This document shows, one piece after another, positions 24,939-34,874 of a stretch of 36,182 bases of DNA. Position 1 is the stretch's first letter, and every line of letters starts with the position of its first letter. The translations under genes and the position numbers were made by a program. Source of the DNA: Caulobacteraceae bacterium (GTDB lineage: Bacteria; Pseudomonadota; Alphaproteobacteria; Caulobacterales; Caulobacteraceae); assembly GCA_025352165.1 (NCBI GenBank), contig JANXTX010000392.1:1-36182 (forward strand), given 5' to 3'. The notes under the pieces were generated by a model, which did no database searches, was not told the DNA's origin, and saw only the letters and a program-made list of their open reading frames with translations.

Positions 24939-26111
24939 ATGAATCCTTCGCGAGCCAGTTACCTGTTCACCAGCGAAAGCGTGTCCGAAGGCCATCCGGA
25001 CAAGGTCGCCGACAGAATCTCGGACACGGTCGTTGACGCCTTCCTCGCCGCCGACCCGCAGGCGCGCGTGGCGTGCGAAACCCTGGTGACCACCAACCGC
25101 ATCATCCTGGCCGGTGAAGTCCGCGGCCCGGCTGGCGTGGTCGAGAGCCTCGAGGAAAAGGTCCGCGCGGCCATCCGGGACATTGGCTACGAGCAGGAGG
25201 GGTTCCATTGGCGGGACGCCGACTACGCCTGCTACCTGCACAGCCAGTCTTCCGACATCGCCATGGGTGTCGATGCGGCCGGCAACAAGGACGAGGGCGC
25301 CGGCGACCAGGGCATCATGTTCGGCTACGCCACCAACGAAACCCCCGAGCTGATGCCGGCGACACTGCAGTATTCTCACAACATCCTTCGCGTGCTGGCC
25401 AAGGCCCGGCACGAGGATGCAAGCCTGGGACTTGAGCCGGACGCCAAGAGCCAGGTCACCCTGGCGTTCGAAAACGGCAAGCCGGTCCGCGCCGCCTCGA
25501 TTGTTCTGTCGACCCAGCACCGTGCCGGCCTGACGCCGGCCGATATTGCCGAAATCGTCCGTCCCTACATCCTCAAGGTCCTGCCGGAGAACTTCGTCGA
25601 TGCCGACACGCAGTGGCACATCAACCCGACCGGCAATTTCGTCATCGGCGGGCCGGACGGCGACACGGGTCTGACCGGCCGCAAGATCATCGTCGACACC
25701 TACGGCGGCGCGGCGCCACACGGCGGCGGCGCCTTTTCGGGCAAGGACCCGACCAAGGTGGACCGGTCGGCGGCCTACGCCTGCCGGTATCTTGCCAAGA
25801 ACGTGGTGGCGGCGGGACTGGCGGCGAAGTGCACGATCCAGATCGGCTACGCGATCGGCGTCTCGCATCCGCTTAGCTTCTATGTGGATCTGCACGACAG
25901 CGGCCAGGTCGATCCCGCGCGTCTGGAAGCCATCCTGCCGCAGATGATCGGCGGTGCGACCCCTCGCGCCATCCGCGAGCACCTCGGCCTCAATCGGCCG
26001 ATCTACGCCCGCACCGCGGCCTACGGCCATTTTGGCCGCGATCCGGATGCGGACGGCGGCTTCTCGTGGGAAAAGACCGATCTGGTCGAGGCCCTGCGCG
26101 GCGCGTTCTGA
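24939..26111 (+). CDS. metK: S-adenosylmethionine synthase
   Basis: This 390-aa enzyme makes S-adenosylmethionine from methionine and ATP. Signatures are [18 protein letters not shown] at about residues 12-29, [12 protein letters not shown] at about 118-129, and [19 protein letters not shown] at about 264-282. The length is standard. TGAGGAA lies about 12 nt before the ATG. The 148-nt leader after the divergent PEBP gene has one small stem (GGCGA/TCGCC near 24889-24910), but I recognise no known SAM riboswitch. The stop lies within a GC-rich hairpin shared with the convergent neighbour. Confidence 0.97.
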   Translation: MNPSRASYLFTSESVSEGHPDKVADRISDTVVDAFLAADPQARVACETLVTTNRIILAGEVRGPAGVVESLEEKVRAAIRDIGYEQEGFHWRDADYACYLHSQSSDIAMGVDAAGNKDEGAGDQGIMFGYATNETPELMPATLQYSHNILRVLAKARHEDASLGLEPDAKSQVTLAFENGKPVRAASIVLSTQHRAGLTPADIAEIVRPYILKVLPENFVDADTQWHINPTGNFVIGGPDGDTGLTGRKIIVDTYGGAAPHGGGAFSGKDPTKVDRSAAYACRYLAKNVVAAGLAAKCTIQIGYAIGVSHPLSFYVDLHDSGQVDPARLEAILPQMIGGATPRAIREHLGLNRPIYARTAAYGHFGRDPDADGGFSWEKTDLVEALRGAF

Positions 26112-26119
26112 CGCCGCGC
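26096..26119. terminator. GC-rich hairpin at the metK/aldehyde dehydrogenase convergence
   Basis: GCGCGGCG (26096-26103) pairs perfectly with CGCCGCGC (26112-26119) around an 8-nt loop that contains the metK stop. It lies between two convergent genes and may end transcription from both sides. No T-tract is evident. Confidence 0.4.
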
Positions 26120-26123
26120 GTTC

Positions 26124-27572
26124 TCAGCGGTGGATGTCGACGTCCCGCTGCCGCATCCGCGTCCGCACGGTGTAGACGCCATCGCCGCTGAGGATTCCGC
26201 CGCGGGCGAACAGCCGGCCGCCCTGCCAGTTCGACAGGCCGAGTTCCGGCCGATTGAAGGCATACTGACCGTCGACCCATCGGGTGAATCCGTCGCCGAC
26301 GAAAGCGGCGTCGACGGATGCGTAGAAGCGCGCGTGCGAAGCGGTATCCTCGGCGATCAGCGACGCGACAAAGCGTGGACTATGCTGATTGAACAGGGCG
26401 ATCGCCTCGTCGAGGTCGTCCACGACGACGAGTGTCGCCTCGGGAATGTCGTCCCATTCCCATTCGCGCCCCAGATCGAGACTATCGTGCGCCTCGACCG
26501 TAACCCCTTGAAATGGCGATAGCGTCCGCCCCGTCAGATGAAGGCGGGCGCCAAGGCCTCGACGCTCTCCGGCGCGCCTCAGGGCGTCAAGGAATAGCGG
26601 TTCCAGGTCCGCGAGGCGCTCGCGAACAATGCAGCAGACGTTGAGCGTGTTGCAGACCTTGCGGTCGAGCGAATGATAGACCGCCGCCGCGAACCTCGCC
26701 GCGTTCGCGCTTGCGTCGATCATCAGCCAGGCGCCGCCGGTTCCGTGCAGGCTGACGGGCGTGCCGGTCTGGCGAGCTACCGCGCCCAGCTGGGCGACCG
26801 CGGCGCCCGACCCACGCGCTACCGCCAGAGCCAGGCGCGGATCGGCGAACAGCGCCCACCCCGAGGCGTGCGCCGGGCTTTCGAGGAGTGTCACGGCGCC
26901 AGACGGCAGCCCCGAGGCGGCGAGGGCGGGGGTGAGCGCAAGAAGGGACATCGCCCGCGCCGTGCCCAGCGCGTCGGCTCCGATCCGGAAGACCACCGAA
27001 TTGCCGCCCCGGATGACCCCGGCCGCGTCGGCGAAGACGTTCGGCCGCCCCTCGAACACGAATCCGACCACACCCAGTGGCGCGGTGACCTGTTCAACCA
27101 TCCAACCATCATGTTCGACCGATTCGACCAGACGCTCGCGTCCCGGCGGAGCGTCGCGCCAGGCTCGCAGCCCGGCGACCATGTCCGCCCGCATTTTTTC
27201 ATCGGCGATCAGCCGCGTCGTCGAGCGCCCCCGCGCGCGGGCTGATGAGACATCCTCGGCGTTGGCCGCGGCGATCGAATTCCAAACCGCATCGGATTCC
27301 AACAGGGCGGCGAAGCTGTCGAAGAAGCGGGTGATCTGCGGATCGCTGACCTTGGCAACCTGCGCGAAGCTGTCGACCGCGCGGGTCACCGCAGACGCCG
27401 CTAGCTCATGAACCGCTTGCGGTACATGCAGCAGGGCGCCGGTTTCCTGCACCACGATGAGCCGGTCGCCGGGCGCGAAGGCCGCGGCGATATCCGCCGG
27501 GACGCGCGTGACCTTGTCGCCGCCGTAGACGATCGCCATTCCAGGCGTGAGAGCTGTGAGACGGTTAGTCAT
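26124..27572 (-). CDS. ProA-like aldehyde dehydrogenase with N-terminal extension
   Basis: This 482-aa protein resembles glutamate-5-semialdehyde dehydrogenase. Shared features are GVVGFVFEGRPNVFADAAGVIRGGNSVVFRIG for cofactor binding, the catalytic Cys in RKVCNTLNVCCI, and a C-terminal AFVGDGFTRWVDG segment like the ProA STRFTDG. It is about 65 residues longer than typical ProA, with the extra at the N-terminus (MTNRLTALTPGMAIVYGGDK and onward). No proB is adjacent, so a role in proline synthesis is not certain; another acyl phosphate or aldehyde substrate is possible. The ATG at 27572 is chosen because a longer frame gives only an unlike tail. Confidence 0.8.
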   Translation of the reverse strand: MTNRLTALTPGMAIVYGGDKVTRVPADIAAAFAPGDRLIVVQETGALLHVPQAVHELAASAVTRAVDSFAQVAKVSDPQITRFFDSFAALLESDAVWNSIAAANAEDVSSARARGRSTTRLIADEKMRADMVAGLRAWRDAPPGRERLVESVEHDGWMVEQVTAPLGVVGFVFEGRPNVFADAAGVIRGGNSVVFRIGADALGTARAMSLLALTPALAASGLPSGAVTLLESPAHASGWALFADPRLALAVARGSGAAVAQLGAVARQTGTPVSLHGTGGAWLMIDASANAARFAAAVYHSLDRKVCNTLNVCCIVRERLADLEPLFLDALRRAGERRGLGARLHLTGRTLSPFQGVTVEAHDSLDLGREWEWDDIPEATLVVVDDLDEAIALFNQHSPRFVASLIAEDTASHARFYASVDAAFVGDGFTRWVDGQYAFNRPELGLSNWQGGRLFARGGILSGDGVYTVRTRMRQRDVDIHR

Positions 27573-27686
27573 GCGCGGGCTGTAGCCAAATCCCGCGCGC
27601 GCGCCCACTGAATCTTGCGGTGGCCGGGCTTGGCGAGCCTCGCCCGAACCGGTTACACCGGCTGCTTCGGAATCAGGAGCTCACCC

Positions 27687-28799
27687 ATGAAAACCCGCGC
27701 CGCCGTTGCCTGGAAATCCGGCGAACCCCTGACGATCGAGACCGTCGACCTCGAAGGCCCCCGCGCGGGCGAGGTTCTGGTGGAGATGAAGGCGACGGGC
27801 ATTTGCCATACAGACGAATTCACCCGCTCGGGCGGCGATCCCGAGGGCTTGTTTCCAGCTATCCTGGGCCATGAGGGCGCGGGCATCGTGCTGGAAGTTG
27901 GCGCGGGCGTCACGACGGTGAAGCCGGGCGATCACGTCATCCCGCTGTACACGCCGGAGTGCCGTCAGTGTAAGTCGTGCCTGTCGCGCCGCACCAACTT
28001 GTGCACCGCCATTCGAGGGACGCAGGGCCAGGGGCTAATGCCCGACGGCACCAGCCGCTTCTCGATCGGCGGCAAGCCGATCTTCCACTACATGGGCTGC
28101 TCGACCTTCGCCAATCACACCGTGCTGCCCGAGATCGCTCTGGCCAAGGTTCGCGAAGACGCCCCGTTCGACAAGATCTGCTATATCGGCTGCGGTGTGA
28201 CTACAGGTGTCGGGGCGGCGATCTGGACGGCCAAGGTCTGGCCGGGCGCTAACGTCGCGGTGTTCGGGCTCGGCGGCATCGGGTTGAACGTTCTTCAGGG
28301 CGCGCGCATGGCCGGCGCCGACAAGATCATCGGCATCGATCTCAATCCGGCCCGCCTGGAAATGGCCCGAAAGTTCGGCATGACCCACTTCGTCAACCCC
28401 GACGAGATCGGCCGGGACAAGGTCGTGCAGGCGGTCATCGACCTGACCGGCGGGGGCGCGGACTTTTCCTTCGAGTGCATCGGCAATGTCCACACCATGC
28501 GCCAGGCGCTGGAGTGCTGCCATCGTGGCTGGGGCGAGAGCATCATCATCGGCGTCGCCGGCGCCGGCCAGGAAATCTCGACGCGACCCTTCCAGCTGGT
28601 CACTGGCCGGGTGTGGAAGGGCACGGCGTTCGGCGGTGCGCGCGGCCGCACCGATGTGCCGAAAATCGTCGACTGGTACATGGAAGGAAAGATCGAGATC
28701 GACAGCCTGATCACTCACATCCTTCCGCTGGAGGATATCAACAAGGGCTTCGATCTGATGCACGCCGGCGAGAGCATCCGCTCCGTCGTCGTCTTCTAG
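27687..28799 (+). CDS. frmA: S-(hydroxymethyl)glutathione dehydrogenase (class III alcohol dehydrogenase)
   Basis: This 370-aa enzyme oxidises the glutathione adduct of formaldehyde with NAD. Catalytic zinc residues are in [10 protein letters not shown] and GHEGAGIV. The structural zinc cluster is [15 protein letters not shown], and the Rossmann motif is [14 protein letters not shown]. The class III signature [17 protein letters not shown] follows the zinc cluster. The ATG at 27687 has AGGAG 8 nt upstream. No S-formylglutathione hydrolase gene is adjacent; the next gene is a different hydrolase. Confidence 0.96.
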   Translation: MKTRAAVAWKSGEPLTIETVDLEGPRAGEVLVEMKATGICHTDEFTRSGGDPEGLFPAILGHEGAGIVLEVGAGVTTVKPGDHVIPLYTPECRQCKSCLSRRTNLCTAIRGTQGQGLMPDGTSRFSIGGKPIFHYMGCSTFANHTVLPEIALAKVREDAPFDKICYIGCGVTTGVGAAIWTAKVWPGANVAVFGLGGIGLNVLQGARMAGADKIIGIDLNPARLEMARKFGMTHFVNPDEIGRDKVVQAVIDLTGGGADFSFECIGNVHTMRQALECCHRGWGESIIIGVAGAGQEISTRPFQLVTGRVWKGTAFGGARGRTDVPKIVDWYMEGKIEIDSLITHILPLEDINKGFDLMHAGESIRSVVVF

Positions 28800-28809
28800 G
28801 CACGCTTTC

Positions 28810-30741
28810 ATGTTCAGGCGGTGGCATGGTCTGGCGGTGGCGATGGCGAGCATCATTGTTTGCCAGTCCAGCGCCGGGGCCAGCCCGCGCGACGTCTTGT
28901 CCAGCGACATTCCGGACGACTTCAAGCTCAACGAGCGCGCCTACGACTATGTGAAGCGCGACGTGATGATCCCGATGCGGGATGGCGTGAAGCTGCACAC
29001 GGTGATCGTGATCCCCAAGGGGCGCGCGCATTTGCCGATCCTGCTGGATCGGACGCCTTATGACGCCTCCAAGCTGACCGGCAAGACGATCAGTCCCCAC
29101 ATGGCGGCCATACTGCCCAGGGACTTCGCCGAACTGGCCGCGGCCGGCTACATCATTGTCGCCCAGGATGTTCGCGGCAAGTTCGGATCAGAGGGCGTCT
29201 ACGTCAATGAGCGGCCTTTGCGCGGCCCGCTTAATACCGGTGACATCGATCACGCGACCGACGCCTGGGACACCATCGACTGGCTGGTAAAGAACGTCTC
29301 GCAGTCCAACGGCAAGGTCGGCATGATCGGGGTGTCGTATGACGGGATGATGGTGCTGATGGCGCTGTCGGATCCGCACCCGGCGCTGAAGGCCGCCGTT
29401 CCGATCAACCCCGTCGCCGACACCTGGCTGAACGACGACGACTTCCACGGCGGCGCGTTTCGCCTGATCGGCTTCGACTATTACTTCGAGCAGGACTCGG
29501 TGAAGGGCGACGGCGGCAACCTCGTTCGCGGCGGCATCGACGACTACGATGTATACCTCAAGGCGGGTTCGGCCTGGGATTTCGCCAGGGCCACCGGTGT
29601 CGACAAACTGCCGTTTCCAGCCCGCATGGCGCAACATCCGGCCTACGATGACTTCTGGAAGGCTCAGGCGCTTGAGACGATCCTGCCGCGCCATACCCTC
29701 ACCGTGCCAACGCTCTACGTCGCGGGCCAATGGGACCAGGAGGACAGCTTCGGCGCCATCGGCGTCTATGCGGCGGCCCGCTCCAGCGATCCCGAGCATC
29801 ATCGAGACTTTCTGGTCCTCGGTCCATGGAATCACGGCGGCAGCGAGGAGGATGGCTCAAAGCTGGGAGCGCTGACCTTCGACGGGGATACCGCGGAACA
29901 TTTCCGCCAGAAGATCCTGCTGCCATTTCTCGACGCACGGCTGAAGGATAGCGGCCGCACATCGACCCTGGCGCCAGTGACCGTCTACGAGACCGGCGCC
30001 AACGCCTGGCGCACCTACGACAGCTGGCCGCGCAGCTGCGCCACCGGCTGCCCGGAAACCTCGCGCCAGCTTTGGCTGCAACCAGGGGGCGGTCTGGGGT
30101 TCGAGAAGCCGGGAGGCGCTGAGCACGGTGTCGACTATGTCTCCAATCCGGCCAAGCCCGTGCCCTACCGGTCCCGTCCGATCCGCCCGACCTATGTCGA
30201 TGACTCGACCTGGGACCGGTGGCTGGTCGATGATCAGCGTGAGTTTTCGTCGAGGCCCGATGTCGTCAGCTGGACCAGCGATGTGCTCACCGATCCGGTG
30301 CGGATTGCCGGAGCGCCGGCCGTGCATCTGCGCGCGTCAACCTCCGGCGCCGACGCCGACTGGGTGGTCAAGCTGATCGACGTCTATCCGGATGAGGTCC
30401 CGATCGAACCCGCGCTGGGCGGCTATCAGCTGATGATCGCGGCTGACATCTTCCGCGGCCGCTATCGGGAGAGCTTCTCCGCCCCAAAACCGATCACGCC
30501 CGGCAAGGTGGAAACCTTCGCCTTCAATCTACCCAACGCCAGCCACGTCTTCCTGCCCGGACACCGCATTATGGTGCAGGTCCAGTCGAGCTGGTTCCCG
30601 CTCTACGACCGCAATCCGCAGACCTGGGTCGACAATATCTTTTTCGCGAAACCTGGCGACTATCGCTCCGCAACCGAGCATATCATCGATGCCGGATCGG
30701 ACTCGACCTATCTGGATCTGCCGGTCGTCGCTGGCCCCTGA
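28810..30741 (+). CDS. Secreted CocE/NonD-family (S15) hydrolase
   Basis: This 643-aa protein has an N-terminal signal peptide (hydrophobic LAVAMASIIVC, cleavage near GAS). The alpha/beta hydrolase domain carries the nucleophile Ser176 in GVSYDGMM, an Asp in AGQWDQED, and the His in LGPWNHGG. The C-terminal jelly-roll domain (about residues 430-640) holds YVSNPAKPVPYRSRP and LPGHRIMVQVQSSWFPLYDRNPQ. The family includes X-Pro dipeptidases, cocaine esterase and acyl-amino acid acylases; which substrate applies is unknown. It starts 10 nt after frmA and may be in the same operon. Confidence 0.9.
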   Translation: MFRRWHGLAVAMASIIVCQSSAGASPRDVLSSDIPDDFKLNERAYDYVKRDVMIPMRDGVKLHTVIVIPKGRAHLPILLDRTPYDASKLTGKTISPHMAAILPRDFAELAAAGYIIVAQDVRGKFGSEGVYVNERPLRGPLNTGDIDHATDAWDTIDWLVKNVSQSNGKVGMIGVSYDGMMVLMALSDPHPALKAAVPINPVADTWLNDDDFHGGAFRLIGFDYYFEQDSVKGDGGNLVRGGIDDYDVYLKAGSAWDFARATGVDKLPFPARMAQHPAYDDFWKAQALETILPRHTLTVPTLYVAGQWDQEDSFGAIGVYAAARSSDPEHHRDFLVLGPWNHGGSEEDGSKLGALTFDGDTAEHFRQKILLPFLDARLKDSGRTSTLAPVTVYETGANAWRTYDSWPRSCATGCPETSRQLWLQPGGGLGFEKPGGAEHGVDYVSNPAKPVPYRSRPIRPTYVDDSTWDRWLVDDQREFSSRPDVVSWTSDVLTDPVRIAGAPAVHLRASTSGADADWVVKLIDVYPDEVPIEPALGGYQLMIAADIFRGRYRESFSAPKPITPGKVETFAFNLPNASHVFLPGHRIMVQVQSSWFPLYDRNPQTWVDNIFFAKPGDYRSATEHIIDAGSDSTYLDLPVVAGP

Positions 30742-30755
30742 AGCCGGGACGCCGA

Positions 30756-31340
30756 TCACTTCTCGGCCAAAAGCGTGTCGATCACCGCCTTCGCGTCTGC
30801 GCCCGACCAGTCGGCGCCGCCTTCCAGCCTCGCGCGTTCCACGCCCTTGCGGTCATAGAGGATGGTGGTGGGCATGCCCTCGGCGGGCGGCGTCAGGGCG
30901 AAGGCGATCGTGTAGGTGGGCTCGGTGTAGAACGTCAGCGGAGGATTGCGGCCGATGAACGCCTTGCCGGCTATCTCGTCCGCGCCTTTTCCAACGCTGA
31001 TTGGTACGATGACTACGGCTTTGTCGCGGTAGGCGGCCGCGAGCCTGGCGAGACTGGGAATCTCGCCTTTGCACGGTGCGCACCAGTTGGCCCAGATGTT
31101 GACGAGCGTCACCTTGCCCTTGAATTCCGCCAGAGTGTGCGGCTTGCCGTCGGCGTCGGTGAACGTGGTCCCTGGCGCCGGCGCGGGAGAACTGCTGACC
31201 ACGAGAGCGGCCATGGCGCCATGCGCGTTGGACTTCAGGTCACCCTTTGTGTTGGAACAGCCAGCTAGCATGTATAGAACCGCCGCTGCCCCGGCGAGGG
31301 CGATCGGACGTGCGCGCGAGACGCTGAGGGCTTTACTCAT
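30756..31340 (-). CDS. TlpA-like thioredoxin-fold lipoprotein
   Basis: This 194-aa protein has a lipobox, MLAGC, at about residues 24-28, so it should be a lipid-anchored periplasmic protein. The thioredoxin-like domain contains LVNIWANWCAPCKGEIPSLARL with the redox pair Cys-Ala-Pro-Cys, and the cis-proline loop EGMPTTILYDRKG. It probably reduces disulfides or helps cytochrome maturation. The ATG at 31340 is preferred to an upstream frame. It is divergent from argH with only 7 nt between the two starts, so the promoters must overlap the coding regions. Confidence 0.92.
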   Translation of the reverse strand: MSKALSVSRARPIALAGAAAVLYMLAGCSNTKGDLKSNAHGAMAALVVSSSPAPAPGTTFTDADGKPHTLAEFKGKVTLVNIWANWCAPCKGEIPSLARLAAAYRDKAVVIVPISVGKGADEIAGKAFIGRNPPLTFYTEPTYTIAFALTPPAEGMPTTILYDRKGVERARLEGGADWSGADAKAVIDTLLAEK

Positions 31341-31347
31341 ATGAGCA

Positions 31348-32757
31348 GTGACTCCAATGGTCGATGACACCGGGAAGGCCGGTCATTCTCTATGGGGCGG
31401 GCGGTTCTCCGCCAAGCCCGCTGACCTGATGCAGGCGATCAACGTTTCGATCGGCTTCGACAAACGGCTGTCTTCGGAAGATCTTGCCGGCTCACGCGCG
31501 CACGCCGCGATGCTGGCCGCCGCCGGGATCATCCCCGCCGCTGACGAGGCCGCCATCCAGGGCGGGCTCGACACGATCGATGGCGAAATATCGGCGGGGA
31601 CATTCCCGTTCCGCGACGCCTTTGAGGACATTCATATGAATGTCGAGGCGCGGCTGTCCGAGCTGATCGGCCCCGCGTCTGGACGCTTGCATACCGCGCG
31701 GTCGCGAAACGATCAGGTCGCGCTCGACTTCCGACTCTGGGTACGCGCCGCATGCGACCGGACCGAGGCCCAGTTGCGGGGCTTGCAGGCGGCGCTTGTT
31801 GAAAAGGCGGATCGTCACGCCGGCACCCTGATGCCGGGCTTCACCCATCTGCAATCAGCCCAGCCGGTGACGTTTGGGCATCATCTGATGGCCTATGTCG
31901 AGATGTTCGGCCGCGACGCATCCCGTTTCCAAGACGCGCGCGCGCGCATGAACGAGTGCCCGCTCGGCGCCGCGGCGCTGGCGGGGACTTCCTTTCCGAT
32001 CGACCGTGTAGCGACGGCTCGCGCGCTGGGCTTCGATCGTCCGACCGCCAATTCGCTCGACAGCGTCTCTGCCCGTGATTACGCGCAGGAGGCGCTGAGC
32101 GCGGCCACCATCTGCGCCACGCACCTTTCGCGGCTGGCCGAAGAGATCGTATTGTGGACCACGTCGCAGTTCGGTTTCGTCAAGTTGTCGGACGCCTACA
32201 CTACCGGCTCGTCGATCATGCCGCAGAAGCGCAACGCCGACGCCGCCGAACTGGTCCGCGCCAAGGCGTCGCGCATCCTGGGCTCGCTGGTCAGCCTGAG
32301 CGGTGTGATGAAGGGATTGCCGCTGGCCTATGGCAAGGACATGCAGGAGGACAAGGTTCCGACCTTCGAGGCGTTCGACGCGCTGGGACTTTCCCTCGCC
32401 GCGATGACCGGGATGATCGATGACCTGGCAGCCCAGGAAGCTGCGATGGCCGCCGCCGCCGGCTCCGGCCATGCCACCGCGACGGACCTCGCCGATTGGC
32501 TGGTGCGCACGCTGGGAATGCCGTTCCGCGAGGCCCATCACGTTGCCGGCTCAGCCGTCAAACGCGCCGATGAACTGGACTGCGGCCTTGCCGATCTGGC
32601 GATTGCCGATCTTCAGCGCCTTGAACCGCGCATAACGATGGACATCTACGCAGTGCTGACGCCAGAAGCGTCGGTAGCGAGTCGGGATAGCTATGGCGGT
32701 ACAGCGCCCGTCCGGGTTCGCGAACAGGTTTCGCGCTGGAAGGACCTCCTCAAATGA
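31348..32757 (+). CDS. argH: Argininosuccinate lyase
   Basis: This 469-aa enzyme releases arginine and fumarate from argininosuccinate. Signatures are [14 protein letters not shown] near the N-terminus, [16 protein letters not shown] at about residues 115-130, and the superfamily loop [16 protein letters not shown] at about 288-303. The start could be GTG 31348 or ATG 31357. The stop overlaps the next gene by ATGA. argH, a small lipoprotein and lysA form a translationally coupled set, a familiar arrangement in Alphaproteobacteria. Confidence 0.97.
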   Translation: MTPMVDDTGKAGHSLWGGRFSAKPADLMQAINVSIGFDKRLSSEDLAGSRAHAAMLAAAGIIPAADEAAIQGGLDTIDGEISAGTFPFRDAFEDIHMNVEARLSELIGPASGRLHTARSRNDQVALDFRLWVRAACDRTEAQLRGLQAALVEKADRHAGTLMPGFTHLQSAQPVTFGHHLMAYVEMFGRDASRFQDARARMNECPLGAAALAGTSFPIDRVATARALGFDRPTANSLDSVSARDYAQEALSAATICATHLSRLAEEIVLWTTSQFGFVKLSDAYTTGSSIMPQKRNADAAELVRAKASRILGSLVSLSGVMKGLPLAYGKDMQEDKVPTFEAFDALGLSLAAMTGMIDDLAAQEAAMAAAAGSGHATATDLADWLVRTLGMPFREAHHVAGSAVKRADELDCGLADLAIADLQRLEPRITMDIYAVLTPEASVASRDSYGGTAPVRVREQVSRWKDLLK

Positions 32758-33092
32758 ATGTTCCCGTTCCGACCGGCCGTTTCACCCTGGCCATGATCAT
32801 CCTGGGCGCCATCGCCCTGAGCGGTTGCGGCAAGGTGGGAACCCTCGATCAGCCCGCCCCGCTGTACGGCGCCAAGGCCAAGGCGGACTATCAGGCCCGC
32901 AAGGCCGCCGAAGCCGCCGCCCAGGCGCAGAAAAAGGACGACGGCGAGCCGGAAGTCTTGCCGGACGTCAAATACGACCCCAACGCCGACCCCTCGTCGC
33001 AACGCTACCAGCCGATCCAGGGCACCAATCCCGCGCCGAACGCACCGGGACCGCCGGGCGCGCTGCCTGATCCCTTCAATCGCCCGGGATGA
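32754..33092 (+). CDS. lptM: LptM-like small lipoprotein
   Basis: This 112-aa protein has an N-terminal hydrophobic segment ending in the lipobox LSGC, directly followed by [11 protein letters not shown], the conserved mark of the LptM/YifL family. In E. coli this protein helps mature the LPS translocon at the outer membrane. The rest is low complexity, first Ala/Lys-rich then Pro/Asn/Asp-rich. It overlaps argH and lysA by 4 nt each. The family match is good, but the long C-terminal tail is not part of the conserved core. Confidence 0.82.
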   Translation: MNVPVPTGRFTLAMIILGAIALSGCGKVGTLDQPAPLYGAKAKADYQARKAAEAAAQAQKKDDGEPEVLPDVKYDPNADPSSQRYQPIQGTNPAPNAPGPPGALPDPFNRPG

Positions 33093-34375
33093 ACCATTTC
33101 GAGTTGCGTGATGGCGGGCTGTACTGCGAGGGCGTGTCCCTCGTACGTCTTGCCGAGGCTGTCGGCACGCCGGCCTATGTCTATTCGACCGCGACACTGC
33201 AGCGGCACTATGCGGTATTCTCAGGCGCGCTGAAGTCTCACGCGTCGCTGGGCTCGCCGCTGGTCGCCTACGCGGTAAAGGCGAATTCGAACCTTTCCGT
33301 CCTGCGAACGCTGGCCGCGCTTGGCGCCGGGGCCGACACTGTTTCCGAGGGAGAGATTCGCCGGGCGATCGCCGCCGGCATTCCGCCCGATCGCATCGTC
33401 TTTTCTGGCGTGGGCAAGACCGCCGCCGAACTGGCCTACGCCATCGAGACGGGCGTGGCGCATATCAACGTCGAGTCGGAGCCGGAACTGGACCTGCTTG
33501 CCGCGATAGCCGCGGCGCACGGGGCGCGGCCCAGCGTGGTGATCCGCGTTAATCCAGATGTCGGCGCCGGCGGCCACGTAAAGATCTCCACGGGCAAGTC
33601 GGAGAGCAAGTTCGGAGTGTCGCTGGCTGAGGCCGAGCGTCTCTACGCCAAGGCGGCGACCCAGCCATCGCTGCGCGCGGTCGGCGTCGCCTGTCACATC
33701 GGCAGCCAGATCGTCGATCTTACCCCGCTTGAGTCGGCCTTTGGCCTGATGCGGGCCCTGGTCGGCCGTTTGCGGGCGAGCGGGTTATCCGTCGAACGGC
33801 TTGATCTGGGCGGCGGCCTGGGCGTCCCGTATTTCAACCAGCCAGATCCGCCGCCGCCGGAGGCGTTCGCGGCGATGGCGGCGCGGGCTGTCGGCGGACT
33901 CGACGTGCAACTCACCTTCGAGCCCGGACGCGTAATCGCGGCCAACGCCGGCGTGCTCCTCGCGCGGGTGCTGCATGTCAACGCGCGCCCGGACGGCCGG
34001 CGTTTCCTGGTGCTCGATGCGGCCATGAACGACCTCGTGCGGCCGGCGATGTACGATGCCTACCATGACATACGGCCGGTCGCGCCGCGCGATGGCGAGC
34101 CCCAGACATACGACGTTGTCGGTCCGGTCTGTGAGACCGGCGACACCTTCACCCGCGAGCGACTCTTGCCGCCCCTTGCTGCCGGCGATCTGGTCGCGTT
34201 CATGTCGGCGGGGGCCTACGGCGCCGTGATGTCGAGCGAATACAATACCCGCCCCCTGGTCCCCGAGGTGCTGGTCAACGGTGAAGCCTTCGCGGTGGTG
34301 CGTCCCCGACCGACCTATGATGAGATCCTGGCCCGCGAGCCCCTGGCTCCGTGGCTCGTCTCCCCGAAATCCTGA
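33089..34375 (+). CDS. lysA: Diaminopimelate decarboxylase
   Basis: This 428-aa PLP enzyme makes lysine from meso-diaminopimelate. The PLP lysine is in VAYAVKANSNLSVLR at about residues 51-65. Other marks are GLGVPYFNQ, FEPGRVIAANAGVLL at about 275-289, and VGPVCETGDTFTRER with the second-subunit Cys at about 341-355. The length is normal. The ATG overlaps the lptM stop. It is the last gene before a 499-nt non-coding region. Confidence 0.97.
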   Translation: MNHFELRDGGLYCEGVSLVRLAEAVGTPAYVYSTATLQRHYAVFSGALKSHASLGSPLVAYAVKANSNLSVLRTLAALGAGADTVSEGEIRRAIAAGIPPDRIVFSGVGKTAAELAYAIETGVAHINVESEPELDLLAAIAAAHGARPSVVIRVNPDVGAGGHVKISTGKSESKFGVSLAEAERLYAKAATQPSLRAVGVACHIGSQIVDLTPLESAFGLMRALVGRLRASGLSVERLDLGGGLGVPYFNQPDPPPPEAFAAMAARAVGGLDVQLTFEPGRVIAANAGVLLARVLHVNARPDGRRFLVLDAAMNDLVRPAMYDAYHDIRPVAPRDGEPQTYDVVGPVCETGDTFTRERLLPPLAAGDLVAFMSAGAYGAVMSSEYNTRPLVPEVLVNGEAFAVVRPRPTYDEILAREPLAPWLVSPKS

Positions 34376-34464
34376 TCAGCATCTGGCGCCGGTTTGGCAA
34401 AAATTGGTGGGCGAGAGAGTTTGTAAATAAATCGACCCCATCGAAGCTTTTTGAGTTTAGCGGC

Positions 34465-34613
34465 CCTTCTCCCCTTGCGGGAGAAGGTGGCCGAAGGCCG
34501 GATGAGGGGTCGCACAGAAGGCGCTGATTACCGTCAGCAGGTCATCCGGATATTCAGCGCGACCCCTCATCCGACCCGCGACGCGGGCCACCTTCTCCCG
34601 CAAGGGGAGAAGG
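34465..34613. repeat. Dispersed palindromic element, two inverted arms
   Basis: The left arm (34465-34513) and the reverse complement of the right arm (34559-34613) share CCTTCTCCCCTTGCGGGAGA, then AGGTGGCC, and later GGATGAGGGGTCGC. They are separated by a loop of about 45 nt. Each arm also holds its own palindrome (CTTCTCCC...GGGAGAAG). Elements of this sequence are common between genes in alphaproteobacterial genomes; they can fold into long hairpins in RNA. It may also terminate the argH-lysA transcript. Confidence 0.85.
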
Positions 34614-34768
34614 ATTCTTTGCACGATCATTTTGATTTTTTCACAAGTTCAGCCGCCCACGGTCCAAAGCCGCCGCACCAATAATTTGTTACCAGCCCGC
34701 GGACGATCGTTTGGTCAAAGAATCTGATGGCCCGGTCAGCCTTCTTTTCAGACCGATGGAGACGCGAT

Positions 34769-34873
34769 ATGAGCGACTCTATCGGGCCGACGCGGGCGCC
34801 CGAATCCAGACGGGTGTCCGTCCAAGTCCCGCTCCTTGACGGTCCCGCCGGTTGGCGGCGAAGGAGCGCGTGA
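34769..34873 (+). CDS. Possible 34-aa leader peptide before chrA
   Basis: ATG 34769 has a GGAG site upstream, and the frame encodes MSDSIGPTRAPESRRVSVQV and onward to TGA at 34871-34873. One base separates its stop from the chrA ATG, and the chrA ribosome site (AAGGAG) lies within its last codons. It could couple translation to chrA. No family is recognisable. Confidence 0.35.
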   Translation: MSDSIGPTRAPESRRVSVQVPLLDGPAGWRRRSA

Positions 34874-34874
34874 G

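Larger units (their letters stand above)
34376..34874. other. Intergenic region between lysA and chrA
   Basis: These 499 nt hold the inverted repeat at 34465-34613 and, near their end, a short open frame of 34 codons (34769-34873). The rest is AT-richer than the genes around it (for instance 34613-34700) and shows no other credible gene or RNA. Confidence 0.6.

Noticed and set aside
30751-30766. Small hairpin between the S15 hydrolase and the TlpA-like gene as a terminator
   Set aside because: The stem has only 5 bp (GCCGA/TCGGC), and there is no T-tract in the direction of either gene.
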